Shown here: positions 25,597 to 35,483 of the stretch, piece after piece | Position numbering within the stretch: position 1 is the first letter of the stretch | Layout of the letters: every line of letters begins with the position of its first letter | Assembly: GCA_024635795.1 (NCBI GenBank) | Contig: JAGXIH010000002.1 | Span: 1 to 45,095, forward strand | Source: Salegentibacter sp. | GTDB taxonomy: Bacteria > Bacteroidota > Bacteroidia > Flavobacteriales > Flavobacteriaceae | DNA: 45,095 nt | Direction of reading: 5' to 3' | Notes under the pieces: model-generated | What the model was told of the DNA's origin: nothing | The model's input: only the letters and a program-made list of their open reading frames with translations | Databases searched by the model: none | Program-made: the position numbers and the translations under genes

Positions 25597-25947
25597 ATGG
25601 GTTCAGAAGCACTGATAGTATTCTTTCTCGCCGGCGTTATCCTGGTCGCCGGCGCGAATTTTATCTCAAATTTAATATCACACAAATCAGATAATCCGCA
25701 GAAAAGAGAACCTTATGAAAGTGGGATGCCTACCATAGGTCCTACCTGGGTTCAGTTTAAGGTCGGGTTTTATCTATTCGCAATCCTATTCTTAATCTTC
25801 GATGTAGAAATAGCTTTTCTGGTTCCCTGGGCCGTAGTGTATCAGGAAGTAGGAACCGTGGCTTTGGTGGAGATCATCATATTTCTGTCTATTCTGGGAT
25901 TAGGTTTGGCATATGCGTGGAAAAAAGGAGCATTAAAATGGAAGTAG
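25597..25947 (+). CDS. nuoA: complex I subunit A
   Basis: A 116-residue membrane protein with three hydrophobic helices and the NuoA/ND3 loop [40 protein letters not shown], including the conserved ExG and FDVE motifs. It belongs to the quinone-site/membrane junction of complex I. The nuoB ATG (25938) lies inside its last codons, indicating coupled translation. Confidence 0.96.
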   Translation: MGSEALIVFFLAGVILVAGANFISNLISHKSDNPQKREPYESGMPTIGPTWVQFKVGFYLFAILFLIFDVEIAFLVPWAVVYQEVGTVALVEIIIFLSILGLGLAYAWKKGALKWK

Positions 25948-26495
25948 AAAATCAAAAAGTACCGAAAGACTTTCCAGGCCAGGTTTTACCTGCCGGGAAT
26001 GGTGCGAATATCATTATAACCTCTTTGGATAAGGTCATTAACTGGGGGCGATCCAATTCGTTGTGGTCGCTGTACTTCGGGACAAGTTGCTGCGCCATAG
26101 AGATGATGCAAACCGGAGCTGCCCGACACGATTATTCAAGATTTGGTTTTGAGGTAGCCAGACCTTCCCCAAGGCAGGCCGACCTGATCATCATTGCCGG
26201 AACAATCGTAAATAAGATGGCTCCGGTACTACGCCGGCTTTACGACCAGATGGCCGAACCGAAATACGTGATCGCCATGGGTGCCTGTGCGATCTCAGGT
26301 GGTCCATTCTTTTATAATTCCTATTCGGTAGTAAAAGGTGCAGATCACGTGATTCCTGTAGATGTTTATGTTCCCGGATGCCCTCCGCGACCGGAAGCTT
26401 TACTTGACGGGATGCTCAAGCTCCAGGATAAAATTCGTACGGAGAGCATAAAAAACAGAAAAAATCCTGTGGAAGGTTTTGATGAAGGACTTTAA
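25938..26495 (+). CDS. nuoB: complex I subunit B
   Basis: From the ATG at 25938 the protein is 185 residues; a GTG 21 bases earlier also opens the frame, but AAAGGAG sits seven bases before the ATG and supports it. NuoB holds the terminal N2 4Fe-4S cluster: tandem Cys in [11 protein letters not shown], then [10 protein letters not shown] and [10 protein letters not shown]. The GTSCCAIE and [11 protein letters not shown] motifs are conserved. It overlaps nuoA by 10 bases. Confidence 0.97.
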   Translation: MEVENQKVPKDFPGQVLPAGNGANIIITSLDKVINWGRSNSLWSLYFGTSCCAIEMMQTGAARHDYSRFGFEVARPSPRQADLIIIAGTIVNKMAPVLRRLYDQMAEPKYVIAMGACAISGGPFFYNSYSVVKGADHVIPVDVYVPGCPPRPEALLDGMLKLQDKIRTESIKNRKNPVEGFDEGL

Positions 26496-26506
26496 AGAAG
26501 CTAGTT

Positions 26507-26983
26507 ATGACAAATCAAGAATTACAGGAATTGATCACCACCTGGTTTTCCGGCCCTGAAAGCGTCCACCTGGAATTTACCGAAGAAGGTTCCCAGTTTC
26601 TGAATCTTAGCATAGATCCCGAATATCTGCACGAACTAATGTCCTGGTTGAAGACAAATAATAAAACCAGTTTCGATTACCTTTTTTGCCTTACCGGGGT
26701 AGACTGGGGAAAAGAACTTGGGGTTGTCTACCATCTGGAATCTACTAAACACCGTCATATTCTGGTGGTGAAAGTACAAACTTCAGACAGAGAAAATCCG
26801 GTTTTCGATTCAGTTCAGGATATATGGCCAACCGCCAACTTTCACGAAAGAGAGGTTTTTGATCTCTTCGGAATAAAATTTAAAGGACATCCCAATTTAA
26901 AACGTCTGTTTTTATCGGAAGACTGGGAAGGCTTTCCGCTTAGGAAAGATTACGTAGATGAGGTAAATATGGTTGTTAAATAA
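26507..26983 (+). CDS. nuoC: complex I subunit C
   Basis: A 158-residue peripheral-arm protein with the NuoC signature SVQDIWPTANFHEREVFDLFGIKFKGHPNLKRLFL and LRKDY at the end. It is a separate gene, not fused with nuoD as in E. coli. It lies 11 bp after nuoB and 6 bp before nuoD. Confidence 0.96.
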   Translation: MTNQELQELITTWFSGPESVHLEFTEEGSQFLNLSIDPEYLHELMSWLKTNNKTSFDYLFCLTGVDWGKELGVVYHLESTKHRHILVVKVQTSDRENPVFDSVQDIWPTANFHEREVFDLFGIKFKGHPNLKRLFLSEDWEGFPLRKDYVDEVNMVVK

Positions 26984-26989
26984 AGAAAT

Positions 26990-28111
26990 ATGGAAACTGC
27001 TACTATAAATAACAACTTTAAATCTGAGGAATACTTCATCAATATGGGACCTCAGCACCCTGCAACTCACGGGGTTTTGCGTCTTCTTCTCACCATAGAT
27101 GGAGAAATTATAAAAAAGGTGGAACCAGACCTGGGATATATTCACCGTTCTATAGAAAAAATGTGTGAACGCGACAGCTATCAGCAGATCGTACACCTTA
27201 CCGACAGGATGGATTATCTATCCTCCCACATTAATAATGAAGCTGTTTGTCTCGCCGTTGAGAATGCCCTGGAGATTGAAGTACCTGAGCGGGTAAAAGT
27301 AATAAGGACCATTATAGACGAATTAACCAGAATTTCTTCCCACACGCTTTGGTGGGGTGTAATGGGAATGGATGTGGGGGCTCTTACCTCCTATTTCTAT
27401 GGCTTCCGTGACCGGGAATTGATAAATGATATTTTTGAGGAAACCTGCGGGGCCAGGTTAACCATGAATTATAATATTCCGGGTGGTCTGATGCAGGACA
27501 TCCATCCTAATTTTATTAAAAGGGTAAAAGAATTCATCGCTCATTTCAAGACCAAATTACCTGAATACGATAAGCTGCTAACCGGGAACATCATTTTTCA
27601 GAAGAGAACTAAAGGGGTAGGCGTTTTAAGCAAAGAAGATGCTATCGCTTATGGAGCTTCCGGCCCTGTGGCAAGAGGCTCGGGTTATTCCTGCGATGTG
27701 AGGAAATATCATCCCTATAGTGCTCTGGATAAAGTCACTTTCAACGAAGCCTTGCATACTGAAGGTGATTCTTATGCCCGGTATCTCGTAAGAATTCAGG
27801 AAATGTGGGAATCAATTTCCATCATAGAACAGCTCATTGATAATATTCCGGAAGGAGACTTCAAGGTTGCCACCAAGGCGGTAATCAAGCTTCCGAAGGG
27901 AGAATACTATCAAAAAGTAGAAACTGCAAGAGGTGAACTGGGAGTTTATATAATAAGTACCGGTGGAAAAAATCCGCACAGGATGAAATTCCGTTCTCCG
28001 GGGCTTTCAAATCTTTCCCTGTTAAACCATATAACTGTGGGCGGAAAAATTGGAGATCTGGTTGCCACGATGGCCACCATAGATATTGTTGTACCAGATA
28101 TTGATCGTTAA
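26990..28111 (+). CDS. nuoD: complex I subunit D
   Basis: A 373-residue homologue of the hydrogenase large subunit, forming the quinone site with NuoB. Motifs include GPQHPATHGVLRLLLTIDGE, EPDLGYIHRSIEKM, YLSSHINNEAV and the C-terminal DIVVPDIDR. Hydrogenase metal cysteines are absent, as expected in complex I. Confidence 0.97.
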   Translation: METATINNNFKSEEYFINMGPQHPATHGVLRLLLTIDGEIIKKVEPDLGYIHRSIEKMCERDSYQQIVHLTDRMDYLSSHINNEAVCLAVENALEIEVPERVKVIRTIIDELTRISSHTLWWGVMGMDVGALTSYFYGFRDRELINDIFEETCGARLTMNYNIPGGLMQDIHPNFIKRVKEFIAHFKTKLPEYDKLLTGNIIFQKRTKGVGVLSKEDAIAYGASGPVARGSGYSCDVRKYHPYSALDKVTFNEALHTEGDSYARYLVRIQEMWESISIIEQLIDNIPEGDFKVATKAVIKLPKGEYYQKVETARGELGVYIISTGGKNPHRMKFRSPGLSNLSLLNHITVGGKIGDLVATMATIDIVVPDIDR

Positions 28112-28121
28112 AACTGAAACA

Positions 28122-29186
28122 ATGTATAATTCCCTTATCATAACAAACAATATTCACAGCTGGGTTGTAAGTTGGATGCCGGCAGCGGTAACAGGTATTA
28201 CCGAAATGATAATGATCGCCCTGGCCTACCTGACGCTTTTTGCTGTTTTGGGCTTATTTTTGGTTTTAATGGAAAGAAAGGTAGCTGCCTGGTTCCAGTT
28301 AAGGATTGGCCCAAACAGGGTTGGTTTCTTCGGTATGTTCCAGACCATTGCCGATGCTCTTAAACTCTTATCTAAAGAGCTCACCGGCACAGATAAAGCA
28401 GATAAATTCCTATATAATTTAGCGCCTTATTTTCTTATTATTTCCTCCCTGATGGCCCTGGCCGTTTTTCCATTTTCCCAGAATCTGCAGGCCTTCGATA
28501 TAAATATTGGGATCTTTTTCCTTATTGCTATTTCCTCTATTGGAGTTATCGGGATATTACTGGGCGGCTGGAGCAGCAACAACAAATTCGCATTAATTGG
28601 TGCAATGCGTAGCGGAGTTCAAACTATTAGTTATGAGCTTTCAGTAGGACTTTCTTTACTTACTATGATCCTGCTTACCGGTAGCCTGCAACTTTCAGAA
28701 ATAATCGAAGTACAAAAAAGCGGGTGGTTGATCGTTCAGGGGCATATTCCCGCAGTGATTGCCTTTATGATCTATATGATTGCGGGAACCGCAGAAACCA
28801 ACCGGGCACCCTTTGACATGGTAGAAGCCGAATCGGAACTAGGAGCAGGTTTCCACACCGAGTACTCCGGGATGAAATTCGCTTATTTCTTTTTAGCTGA
28901 ATTCATCAATATGTTCATCATAGCGGCTATTGGAACCACAGTATTCTTCGGGGGCTGGTTGTCCCCATTTGGAATAACAGAATCTATTCCATGGCTTGGG
29001 GTATTCTGGTTCTTCCTTAAAGCTTTTGCCCTGGTGTTCTTAATGATGTGGTTCAGATGGACCTTCCCAAGGCTTAGAGTAGACCAACTCCTCACCCTGG
29101 AATGGAAATATCTATTGCCTATCAACCTGTTTAACATCGTGTTAATGGCAATAATAGTATGGCTTAATTTCACAATTCAATTTTAG
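28122..29186 (+). CDS. nuoH: complex I subunit H
   Basis: From the ATG at 28122 the protein is 354 residues; an earlier in-frame start would overlap the nuoD 3' end and adds no recognisable sequence. NuoH links the peripheral and membrane arms. Conserved motifs are WFQLRIGPNRVGFFGMFQTIADALKLLSKE, AETNRAPFDMVEAESELGAGFHTEYSG and WFRWTFPRLRVDQLL, with about eight membrane helices. It directly follows nuoD; nuoE, nuoF and nuoG are absent from the intervening 10 bp, where many bacteria place them. Confidence 0.97.
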   Translation: MYNSLIITNNIHSWVVSWMPAAVTGITEMIMIALAYLTLFAVLGLFLVLMERKVAAWFQLRIGPNRVGFFGMFQTIADALKLLSKELTGTDKADKFLYNLAPYFLIISSLMALAVFPFSQNLQAFDINIGIFFLIAISSIGVIGILLGGWSSNNKFALIGAMRSGVQTISYELSVGLSLLTMILLTGSLQLSEIIEVQKSGWLIVQGHIPAVIAFMIYMIAGTAETNRAPFDMVEAESELGAGFHTEYSGMKFAYFFLAEFINMFIIAAIGTTVFFGGWLSPFGITESIPWLGVFWFFLKAFALVFLMMWFRWTFPRLRVDQLLTLEWKYLLPINLFNIVLMAIIVWLNFTIQF

Positions 29187-29191
29187 AAATT

Positions 29192-29668
29192 ATGAGTTAT
29201 TTTTCAGACATATACCACGGAATACGAACCCTGCTAACCGGAATGGGCGTAACAGGAAAGTATTTCCTGCACTCCAGGAAAGGAGCAATCACCCAACAAT
29301 ATCCGGATAATCGTGACACGCTGAAAATGTTTGAACGTTTTCGTGGAGAGGTGGTAATGCCTCACGATGAAAATAATGAACACAGCTGCACCGGTTGCCA
29401 GAAGTGTGAGATCGCCTGCCCTAACGGCAGTATAGAAATAATCTGGGACCGCCAGGTAGATCCTGAAACCGGGAAAAAGAAAAAATTGATAGATAAGCAT
29501 ATTTATCACCTGGGAATGTGCACTCAATGCGGGTTATGCATTGATGCCTGCCCTTCAGACGCAATAAAATGGGCGCAGAATTTCGAAAATGCGGTTTACG
29601 ACAGGAGTCAGCTTACCAGAGTTTTAAACAGACCCGGTTCTAAAGTAAGAGCCGGCGTAGAAGAATAA
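29192..29668 (+). CDS. nuoI: complex I subunit I
   Basis: A 158-residue protein carrying the N6a/N6b 4Fe-4S clusters: Cys66, 69, 72 and 76 (CTGCQKCEIACP) and Cys110, 113, 116 and 120 (CTQCGLCIDACP). With NuoEFG missing from the locus it would be the outermost Fe-S subunit on the cytoplasmic face, hence a candidate docking surface for reduced ferredoxin. It starts 5 bp after nuoH. Confidence 0.96.
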   Translation: MSYFSDIYHGIRTLLTGMGVTGKYFLHSRKGAITQQYPDNRDTLKMFERFRGEVVMPHDENNEHSCTGCQKCEIACPNGSIEIIWDRQVDPETGKKKKLIDKHIYHLGMCTQCGLCIDACPSDAIKWAQNFENAVYDRSQLTRVLNRPGSKVRAGVEE

Positions 29669-29672
29669 AGAT

Positions 29673-30263
29673 ATGGAAAAGTATATTTTTTATGTTTTAG
29701 CCTTAATAATGATAGTCTCTGCCATAGCCTCGGTGAGCAGCCGAAAGATGTTGCGCTCGGTGGTCTATCTGCTTTTTGTCTTAATAGGTATAGCCGGAAT
29801 TTATTTTATGGCAGACTATAACTTTTTAGCTGCCATACAACTTACCGTTTATGCGGGAGGGATCATTGTTTTGATCATTTTTTCGGTTTTGCTGGTGCAC
29901 CATATCGATATGGAACTGGAAGTAGCTAAAAAATCCAAACGAATTATCACGGCATTAGCCTCTTTAATTGGTTTAGGCGTTTTTCTAACCACAATTTATT
30001 CGCATCCATTTGTTGAAACCACTACTGCCGTAACCACTACCACTGCAGATATAGGATTTGCTCTTTTAAGCACTGAAGCAGGTGGCTTTATTCTGCCTTT
30101 TGAAGTGATAAGTATTCTCCTGCTGGCAGTAATGATAGGAGCTATTGTGATCGCCAAGGGAGAAGACGATACTGAAGAGGAACCAAAAGAAACTCCTGTA
30201 GTAAAACAAGAAGAACCTGTTGAAAAGAAGGAAGAACTTCTGGAAAACGAGGTAACTGTTTAA
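29673..30263 (+). CDS. nuoJ: complex I subunit J
   Basis: A 196-residue membrane protein with about five helices and the conserved VYAGGIIVLIIFSVLLV helix (ND6 type). Its C-terminal ~35 residues are strongly charged (EDDTEEEPKETPVVKQEEPV then Lys/Glu-rich), a soluble tail beyond the membrane core whose role is unknown. It starts 4 bp after nuoI. Confidence 0.95.
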   Translation: MEKYIFYVLALIMIVSAIASVSSRKMLRSVVYLLFVLIGIAGIYFMADYNFLAAIQLTVYAGGIIVLIIFSVLLVHHIDMELEVAKKSKRIITALASLIGLGVFLTTIYSHPFVETTTAVTTTTADIGFALLSTEAGGFILPFEVISILLLAVMIGAIVIAKGEDDTEEEPKETPVVKQEEPVEKKEELLENEVTV

Positions 30264-30284
30264 TTGAATTAAAAAATAAGGACC

Positions 30285-30602
30285 ATGATACCCGGCATTA
30301 GCATAACAGAAATTCTCACGCTCACCTCTATCCTGTTCTTCATTGGGATTTATGGATTCATTACACGAACCAATCTAATCTCAATGTTGATCTCGGTAGA
30401 GATCATCCTGAATTCTACGGTGATAAATTTTGTGATTATCAACAAATATCTCTATCCCGAACTTTTACAGGGAGTGGTGTATTCATTATTTATAATTGCT
30501 GTGGCAGCTGCAGAAACCGCCCTGGCCGTGGCAATAATTATCAACCTCTACAAGCAAATAAGCTCTGTGGATGTAAAAGAAACTGAAACCCTGAAGTATT
30601 AA
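30285..30602 (+). CDS. nuoK: complex I subunit K
   Basis: A 105-residue, three-helix membrane protein of the NuoK/ND4L type. It has the conserved carboxylates in SMLISVEIILNS and VAAAETALAVAIIINLYK, which contribute to the proton pathway. It lies 21 bp after nuoJ. Confidence 0.96.
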   Translation: MIPGISITEILTLTSILFFIGIYGFITRTNLISMLISVEIILNSTVINFVIINKYLYPELLQGVVYSLFIIAVAAAETALAVAIIINLYKQISSVDVKETETLKY

Positions 30603-30614
30603 AAGACGGAAGCT

Positions 30615-32534
30615 ATGAACATAAGTTATCTCTTTTTAATCCCAATAATTCCCCTGGTTGTCTTTTTAGTACTGGGAATCTTCAACAAAAAGATCAAACC
30701 GGCAGTTTCGGGATGGATTGGTGTTGCCGGACTCGCCACCTCTACTATACTTTCATTTTATGCCGCCTTTCAGTACTTCTTTGTAACAGGAAAATTAGAC
30801 GGTGCCTATCAGACCTTTACTAAAAAAACGGTCTGGCTGAACTTTACAGATACTCTGCATATCGATCTCGGGATCCTAATTGATCCTATTTCCATAATGA
30901 TGCTCATCGTGGTTTCTACCATCTCGCTGATGGTGCACATCTACAGTCGCGGATATATGAAAGAGGACCCGGGATACACCAAATTCTTTGCTTTTCTTTC
31001 GCTTTTCACCTTTTCTATGTACGGTTTGGTGTTGGCTACCAATTTATTCCAGATCTATATTTTCTGGGAATTGGTAGGGGTATCCTCTTTTCTTTTAATC
31101 GGATATTATTATACGAAGAACTCGGCTGTTGCGGCGGCTAAAAAAGCTTTTATCGTAACCAGATTTGCTGATTTTGGTTTCCTTATCGGAATCCTGATCA
31201 TCGGTTTCTATACCGGCACCTGGGACTTTGAAACTCTAAATAATCCTGAAGGCGCTGCAATTGCGAACTGGGCCTCTACCTCATTTATGGGCTTATCGGT
31301 ATTAACCTGGGCCTTGATCCTCATCTTTATCGGAGGTGCGGGAAAATCGGCTATGTTCCCTTTACACATCTGGCTTCCCGATGCAATGGAAGGACCAACA
31401 CCGGTTTCGGCTTTAATACACGCGGCCACTATGGTGGTTGCAGGGGTTTACCTCGTTGCACGTCTTTTCCCGATGTATTATTTCGTCGAAGAAGGTTTCG
31501 TCTTAAATATTGTTGCCTATGTTGGCGCATTTTCCTCCCTTTTTGCTGCGATCATAGCGATCACGCAAACCGATATCAAAAGGGTGCTGGCCTTTTCTAC
31601 CATGTCTCAGATCGGGTATATGATGATGGCCCTTGGAGTTTCAGGTTATGATGGTCACGAAGGCGTAGGTTATATGGCCTCGATGTTCCACCTTTTTACA
31701 CACGCCATGTTCAAGGCTCTTTTATTCCTTGGCGCAGGTTCGGTGATTCACGCGGTACACAGCAATTATTTAAAAGATATGGGTGGCTTGAGAAAGCATA
31801 TGCCAATTACCAATATCACCTTCCTCATCGCTGCATTGGCTATCGCAGGAGTTCCGCCTCTGGCAGGTTTCTGGAGTAAGGATGAGATACTTGTGGCTGC
31901 TTTTGAAAACAGTCAATTTCTTTATTCTATAGGAATTCTGGTAGCAGGATTAACCGCTTTCTATATGTTCAGACTTTACTTCGGAATATTCTGGGGGAAA
32001 GAGACCAATTATGCTCATAAACCGAAGGAATCTCCCCGTTCTATGACTATTCCGTTGGTTATCTTGGCGATTTTTAGCATTGTGGTTGGGTTTATTCCTT
32101 TCAGTGAATACGTAACTGCCGACAAGCTGGGATTTGTTGCTCACCTAAACTATCCACTGGCGGCAACTGCGGTCCTTATAGGGCTGATAGGTATTATTTT
32201 CGCCTGGATCTTCTATAAAAAAGAAAACGACCTGGCCGAAAGGTTTGCCAATGCTTTCGGAATATTTTACCGTTGGACCAGCAACAAATTCTATTTCGAC
32301 GAACTCTATCTTTTCATAACCCGTAAACTGATCTTTAAAAGGATTTCGGCACCAATCGCCTATTTCGATAAGAAATTTGTGGACGGAACTATGGAAGGTA
32401 TCGGTAACAAAACTTTGGTTGTTGCCAATAAAATTAAAGGAATACAGTCTGGAAAAGTTCAGGATTATGCCTTCGGCTTTATAAGCGGAGTGGTGGTTCT
32501 GGCAATCGTTTTCATTTACCTATGGACTAATTAA
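30615..32534 (+). CDS. nuoL: complex I antiporter-like subunit L
   Basis: A 639-residue Mrp-like antiporter subunit with about 15 helices and the long lateral helix region at its C-terminus. Conserved segments are FWELVGVSSFLLIGYYY (key Glu), GGAGKSAMFPLHIWLPDAMEGPTPVSALIHAATMVVAGVYL and FLGAGSVIHAVH. The next subunit gene follows within 10 bp. Confidence 0.97.
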   Translation: MNISYLFLIPIIPLVVFLVLGIFNKKIKPAVSGWIGVAGLATSTILSFYAAFQYFFVTGKLDGAYQTFTKKTVWLNFTDTLHIDLGILIDPISIMMLIVVSTISLMVHIYSRGYMKEDPGYTKFFAFLSLFTFSMYGLVLATNLFQIYIFWELVGVSSFLLIGYYYTKNSAVAAAKKAFIVTRFADFGFLIGILIIGFYTGTWDFETLNNPEGAAIANWASTSFMGLSVLTWALILIFIGGAGKSAMFPLHIWLPDAMEGPTPVSALIHAATMVVAGVYLVARLFPMYYFVEEGFVLNIVAYVGAFSSLFAAIIAITQTDIKRVLAFSTMSQIGYMMMALGVSGYDGHEGVGYMASMFHLFTHAMFKALLFLGAGSVIHAVHSNYLKDMGGLRKHMPITNITFLIAALAIAGVPPLAGFWSKDEILVAAFENSQFLYSIGILVAGLTAFYMFRLYFGIFWGKETNYAHKPKESPRSMTIPLVILAIFSIVVGFIPFSEYVTADKLGFVAHLNYPLAATAVLIGLIGIIFAWIFYKKENDLAERFANAFGIFYRWTSNKFYFDELYLFITRKLIFKRISAPIAYFDKKFVDGTMEGIGNKTLVVANKIKGIQSGKVQDYAFGFISGVVVLAIVFIYLWTN

Positions 32535-32543
32535 TTGATCATT

Positions 32544-34031
32544 ATGGACATTTTATCACTCTTTGTTGTTCTTCCGGTACTAGTAATCATCGCTTTGGTT
32601 TTCACGAAAGGATTAAAGCAGGCCCGGCAAATAGCTATGGTAGGCAGTATTATTCAGTTGGGGATGGCGATAAATCTGCTCTTTGCCTACCTGAAGGAAC
32701 AAAGTATAAACGACAGCATATTCGTCTTCACCAGGGATATCGTTTGGTTTGAAGAATTCAACATCCATTATAATATTGGGGTAGACGGGATCTCGGTTGC
32801 CCTAATCCTTTTAACCTCTATAATCGTACTGGCCGGGGTTTTCATTTCCTGGAAAACCTACGATCTTCCTAAAGAATTTTTTGTTTCATTACTGGTATTG
32901 GCGACAGGGGTCTACGGGTTCTTTATTTCCATTGATCTGTTCACTATGTTCCTCTTTTATGAGATCGCGGTAATCCCTATGTATCTCCTCATTGGAATCT
33001 GGGGTTCGGGTCCTAAGGAATATTCAGCAATGAAATTAACCCTGATGTTAATGGGAGCTTCTGCCCTGTTACTGGTGGGAATTCTGGGTATCTATCTCAA
33101 CTCAAATGCAGATGGCGGGCCACTAACTTTTAGTATTCTGGAGATCGCACAGGTAAATATCCCTTTTGAAGCTCAAAAATTATTCTTCCCATTAATCTTT
33201 ATAGGTTTTGCCGTGCTGGGAGCATTATTCCCGTTTCACACCTGGTCTCCCGATGGTCATGCCTCGGCCCCTACCGCAGTCTCTATGCTGCACGCAGGGG
33301 TTCTAATGAAATTAGGGGGCTACGGAGTTTTCAGAGTTGCGATGTTCCTTCTTCCTGAAGGCGCTATGGAATGGTCCTGGTTCTTCATCATCTTATCGGC
33401 GACTGGGGTGATCTACGGAGCTTTTGCCGCAATAAGACAAACCGATCTAAAATATATCAACGCTTACGCTTCGGTTAGTCACCTGGGACTGGTGTTATTT
33501 GCCTTATTAATGTTGAATAAAACCGCCTGGAACGGAGCGATATTACAATCATTATCCCACGGCTTTATGACAGCGCTTTTCTTCGCCTTAATCGGGATGA
33601 TCTATACCAGAACTAATACGCGGGATATTACCAAGTTGGGAGGACTTTTAAAAGTAATCCCATTTATTTCGGTAATATATGTTATCGCAGGCCTGGCTTA
33701 CCTGGGCTTGCCGGGCTTCAGCGGATTTGTAGCCGAAATGAACATTTTTGTAGGAGCATTTCAGAATGAAGATATGTTCCACAGGGTGGTCACCATAATA
33801 TCGGTTTCATCAATCGTAGTTACCGCAGTATACATCTTACGAGTAGTAGGAATAATACTGATGGGGCCTGTGAAGAATGAAAGCTACTTAAGCCTTCCAC
33901 AAGCTACCTGGTATGAGACAACCGGGGTGCTTTTACTGCTTCTTCCAATAGTAGGAATTGGGGTAGCGCCGTTGTGGCTAAGCGATATGATATTAAAAAG
34001 TTTACAACCCTTTTTGCAGGGAGTATTATAA
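32544..34031 (+). CDS. nuoM: complex I antiporter-like subunit M
   Basis: From the ATG at 32544 the protein is 495 residues; the frame could start at a TTG directly behind the nuoL stop, but the ATG is preferred. Signatures are TMFLFYEIAVIPMYLLIGIWG (key Glu), GALFPFHTWSPDGHASAPTAVSMLHAGVLMKLGGYG and INAYASVSHLGLVLFAL. It is a proton-pumping membrane subunit with about 14 helices. Confidence 0.97.
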   Translation: MDILSLFVVLPVLVIIALVFTKGLKQARQIAMVGSIIQLGMAINLLFAYLKEQSINDSIFVFTRDIVWFEEFNIHYNIGVDGISVALILLTSIIVLAGVFISWKTYDLPKEFFVSLLVLATGVYGFFISIDLFTMFLFYEIAVIPMYLLIGIWGSGPKEYSAMKLTLMLMGASALLLVGILGIYLNSNADGGPLTFSILEIAQVNIPFEAQKLFFPLIFIGFAVLGALFPFHTWSPDGHASAPTAVSMLHAGVLMKLGGYGVFRVAMFLLPEGAMEWSWFFIILSATGVIYGAFAAIRQTDLKYINAYASVSHLGLVLFALLMLNKTAWNGAILQSLSHGFMTALFFALIGMIYTRTNTRDITKLGGLLKVIPFISVIYVIAGLAYLGLPGFSGFVAEMNIFVGAFQNEDMFHRVVTIISVSSIVVTAVYILRVVGIILMGPVKNESYLSLPQATWYETTGVLLLLLPIVGIGVAPLWLSDMILKSLQPFLQGVL

Positions 34032-34049
34032 TTTAAACAAAGAACGAAA

Positions 34050-35480
34050 ATGGAACTTAGTAGTTTTTTCCTGATGCGGCACGAGATGGTCCTCCTGGCA
34101 ATAGCCCTGATCCTTATTATTGCTGAAATCCTTATTCCGAAGCAAAAAAAATCCAGTGCTGTTCATCTGGCTATATTTCTCTTCGGAATACATACTGCGC
34201 TGGGCTTTTTCCCACTGGAAGAAAGCAGTTTGTTCGGCGGGATGTTCAGAACCAACAGCCTGATTCACTTCTTCAAAAATGTATTGAATATCGGAGTATT
34301 TATCCTCCTGCTACAGTCAGCCGACTGGATTCAGGAAAAGATCGTAAAACTAAATCGCGGCACCGAATTTTTCATCCTGCTCTTCTTTTCTCTTCTGGGA
34401 ATGTATTTTATGATCTCTGCCGGCGACTTCCTGATGTTCTATATAGGAATGGAACTTTCCACTATTCCGGTAGCCGCTCTGGCAGCTTTTGAATTGGTAA
34501 AAAGGACTTCCAGTGAAGCGGGTATAAAGCTTATTCTTTCGGCGGCCCTGGCTTCGGGAATTTCACTATTTGGGATCTCTTTGCTCTATGCAACTTCAGG
34601 ATCCATATATTTTCACGACATTATTGAGGTAATAACCTCCAACAATTTAACTATCCTGGGGTTTGTGCTGTTTTTTGCAGGATTGGCTTTCAAGATTTCA
34701 CTGGTGCCATTCCACTTCTGGACGGCCGATGTTTATGAAGGAGCCCCGATAAGTGTGGCTTCTTATCTTTCGGTTATTTCTAAAGGAGCAGCGGTTTTTA
34801 TTTTAATGATTCTGATGTTTACTGTACTTAGACCTTTAATGGAGGTATGGGAAAATATGATCTACGTGGTGGCTTTAGCAACCATGTTTGTGGGTAATCT
34901 ATTCGCCCTCCGCCAACAGAATATGAAGCGTTTCCTCGCCTTCTCCTCTATCGCGCAGGCCGGTTTTATTTTACTGGGCCTCATAACCGGAACTCAACTG
35001 GGAACAGCTTCCGTAGTATATTTTGTGATGATCTATATCTTTTCAAACCTGGCTGCCTTTGGGGTAGTTCAGGCAATTTCCTTAAAAACCGGTAAAGAAA
35101 ACATAGATGATTATAATGGTTTGTACCGAACCAATCCTAAGTTGAGTCTTATCATGCTACTGGCTTTATTCTCCCTGGCGGGAATTCCTCCGGTGGCAGG
35201 TTTCTTCGGAAAATTCTTCCTGTACACAGCGGCGGCTAGCGAAGGTTATTACTTCCTGGTCTTCCTTGCAGTGGTAAACGTTACCATCTCCTTATATTAC
35301 TATCTACTGGTAGTAAGAGCAATGTTCTTACGCACAAACGAAAACCCAATCCCATTTTTCAATAATAAGCTTTATATGAGATTAGGACTTGGAATTACGG
35401 TAATTGGTATCCTGGTATTAGGTGTTTACAGTCCGTTATATGATTATATTTATGAACTAAGCGCAGTTTTTAATCAATAA
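34050..35480 (+). CDS. nuoN: complex I antiporter-like subunit N
   Basis: A 476-residue membrane protein of the NuoN/ND2 type: DFLMFYIGMELSTIPVAALAAFE (key Glu), GLAFKISLVPFHFWTADVYEGAPISVASYLSVISKGAAVF and FLAFSSIAQAGFILLGL. It is the last recognised nuo gene of the operon; the next ORF starts 3 bp after its stop. Confidence 0.97.
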   Translation: MELSSFFLMRHEMVLLAIALILIIAEILIPKQKKSSAVHLAIFLFGIHTALGFFPLEESSLFGGMFRTNSLIHFFKNVLNIGVFILLLQSADWIQEKIVKLNRGTEFFILLFFSLLGMYFMISAGDFLMFYIGMELSTIPVAALAAFELVKRTSSEAGIKLILSAALASGISLFGISLLYATSGSIYFHDIIEVITSNNLTILGFVLFFAGLAFKISLVPFHFWTADVYEGAPISVASYLSVISKGAAVFILMILMFTVLRPLMEVWENMIYVVALATMFVGNLFALRQQNMKRFLAFSSIAQAGFILLGLITGTQLGTASVVYFVMIYIFSNLAAFGVVQAISLKTGKENIDDYNGLYRTNPKLSLIMLLALFSLAGIPPVAGFFGKFFLYTAAASEGYYFLVFLAVVNVTISLYYYLLVVRAMFLRTNENPIPFFNNKLYMRLGLGITVIGILVLGVYSPLYDYIYELSAVFNQ

Positions 35481-35483
35481 GTT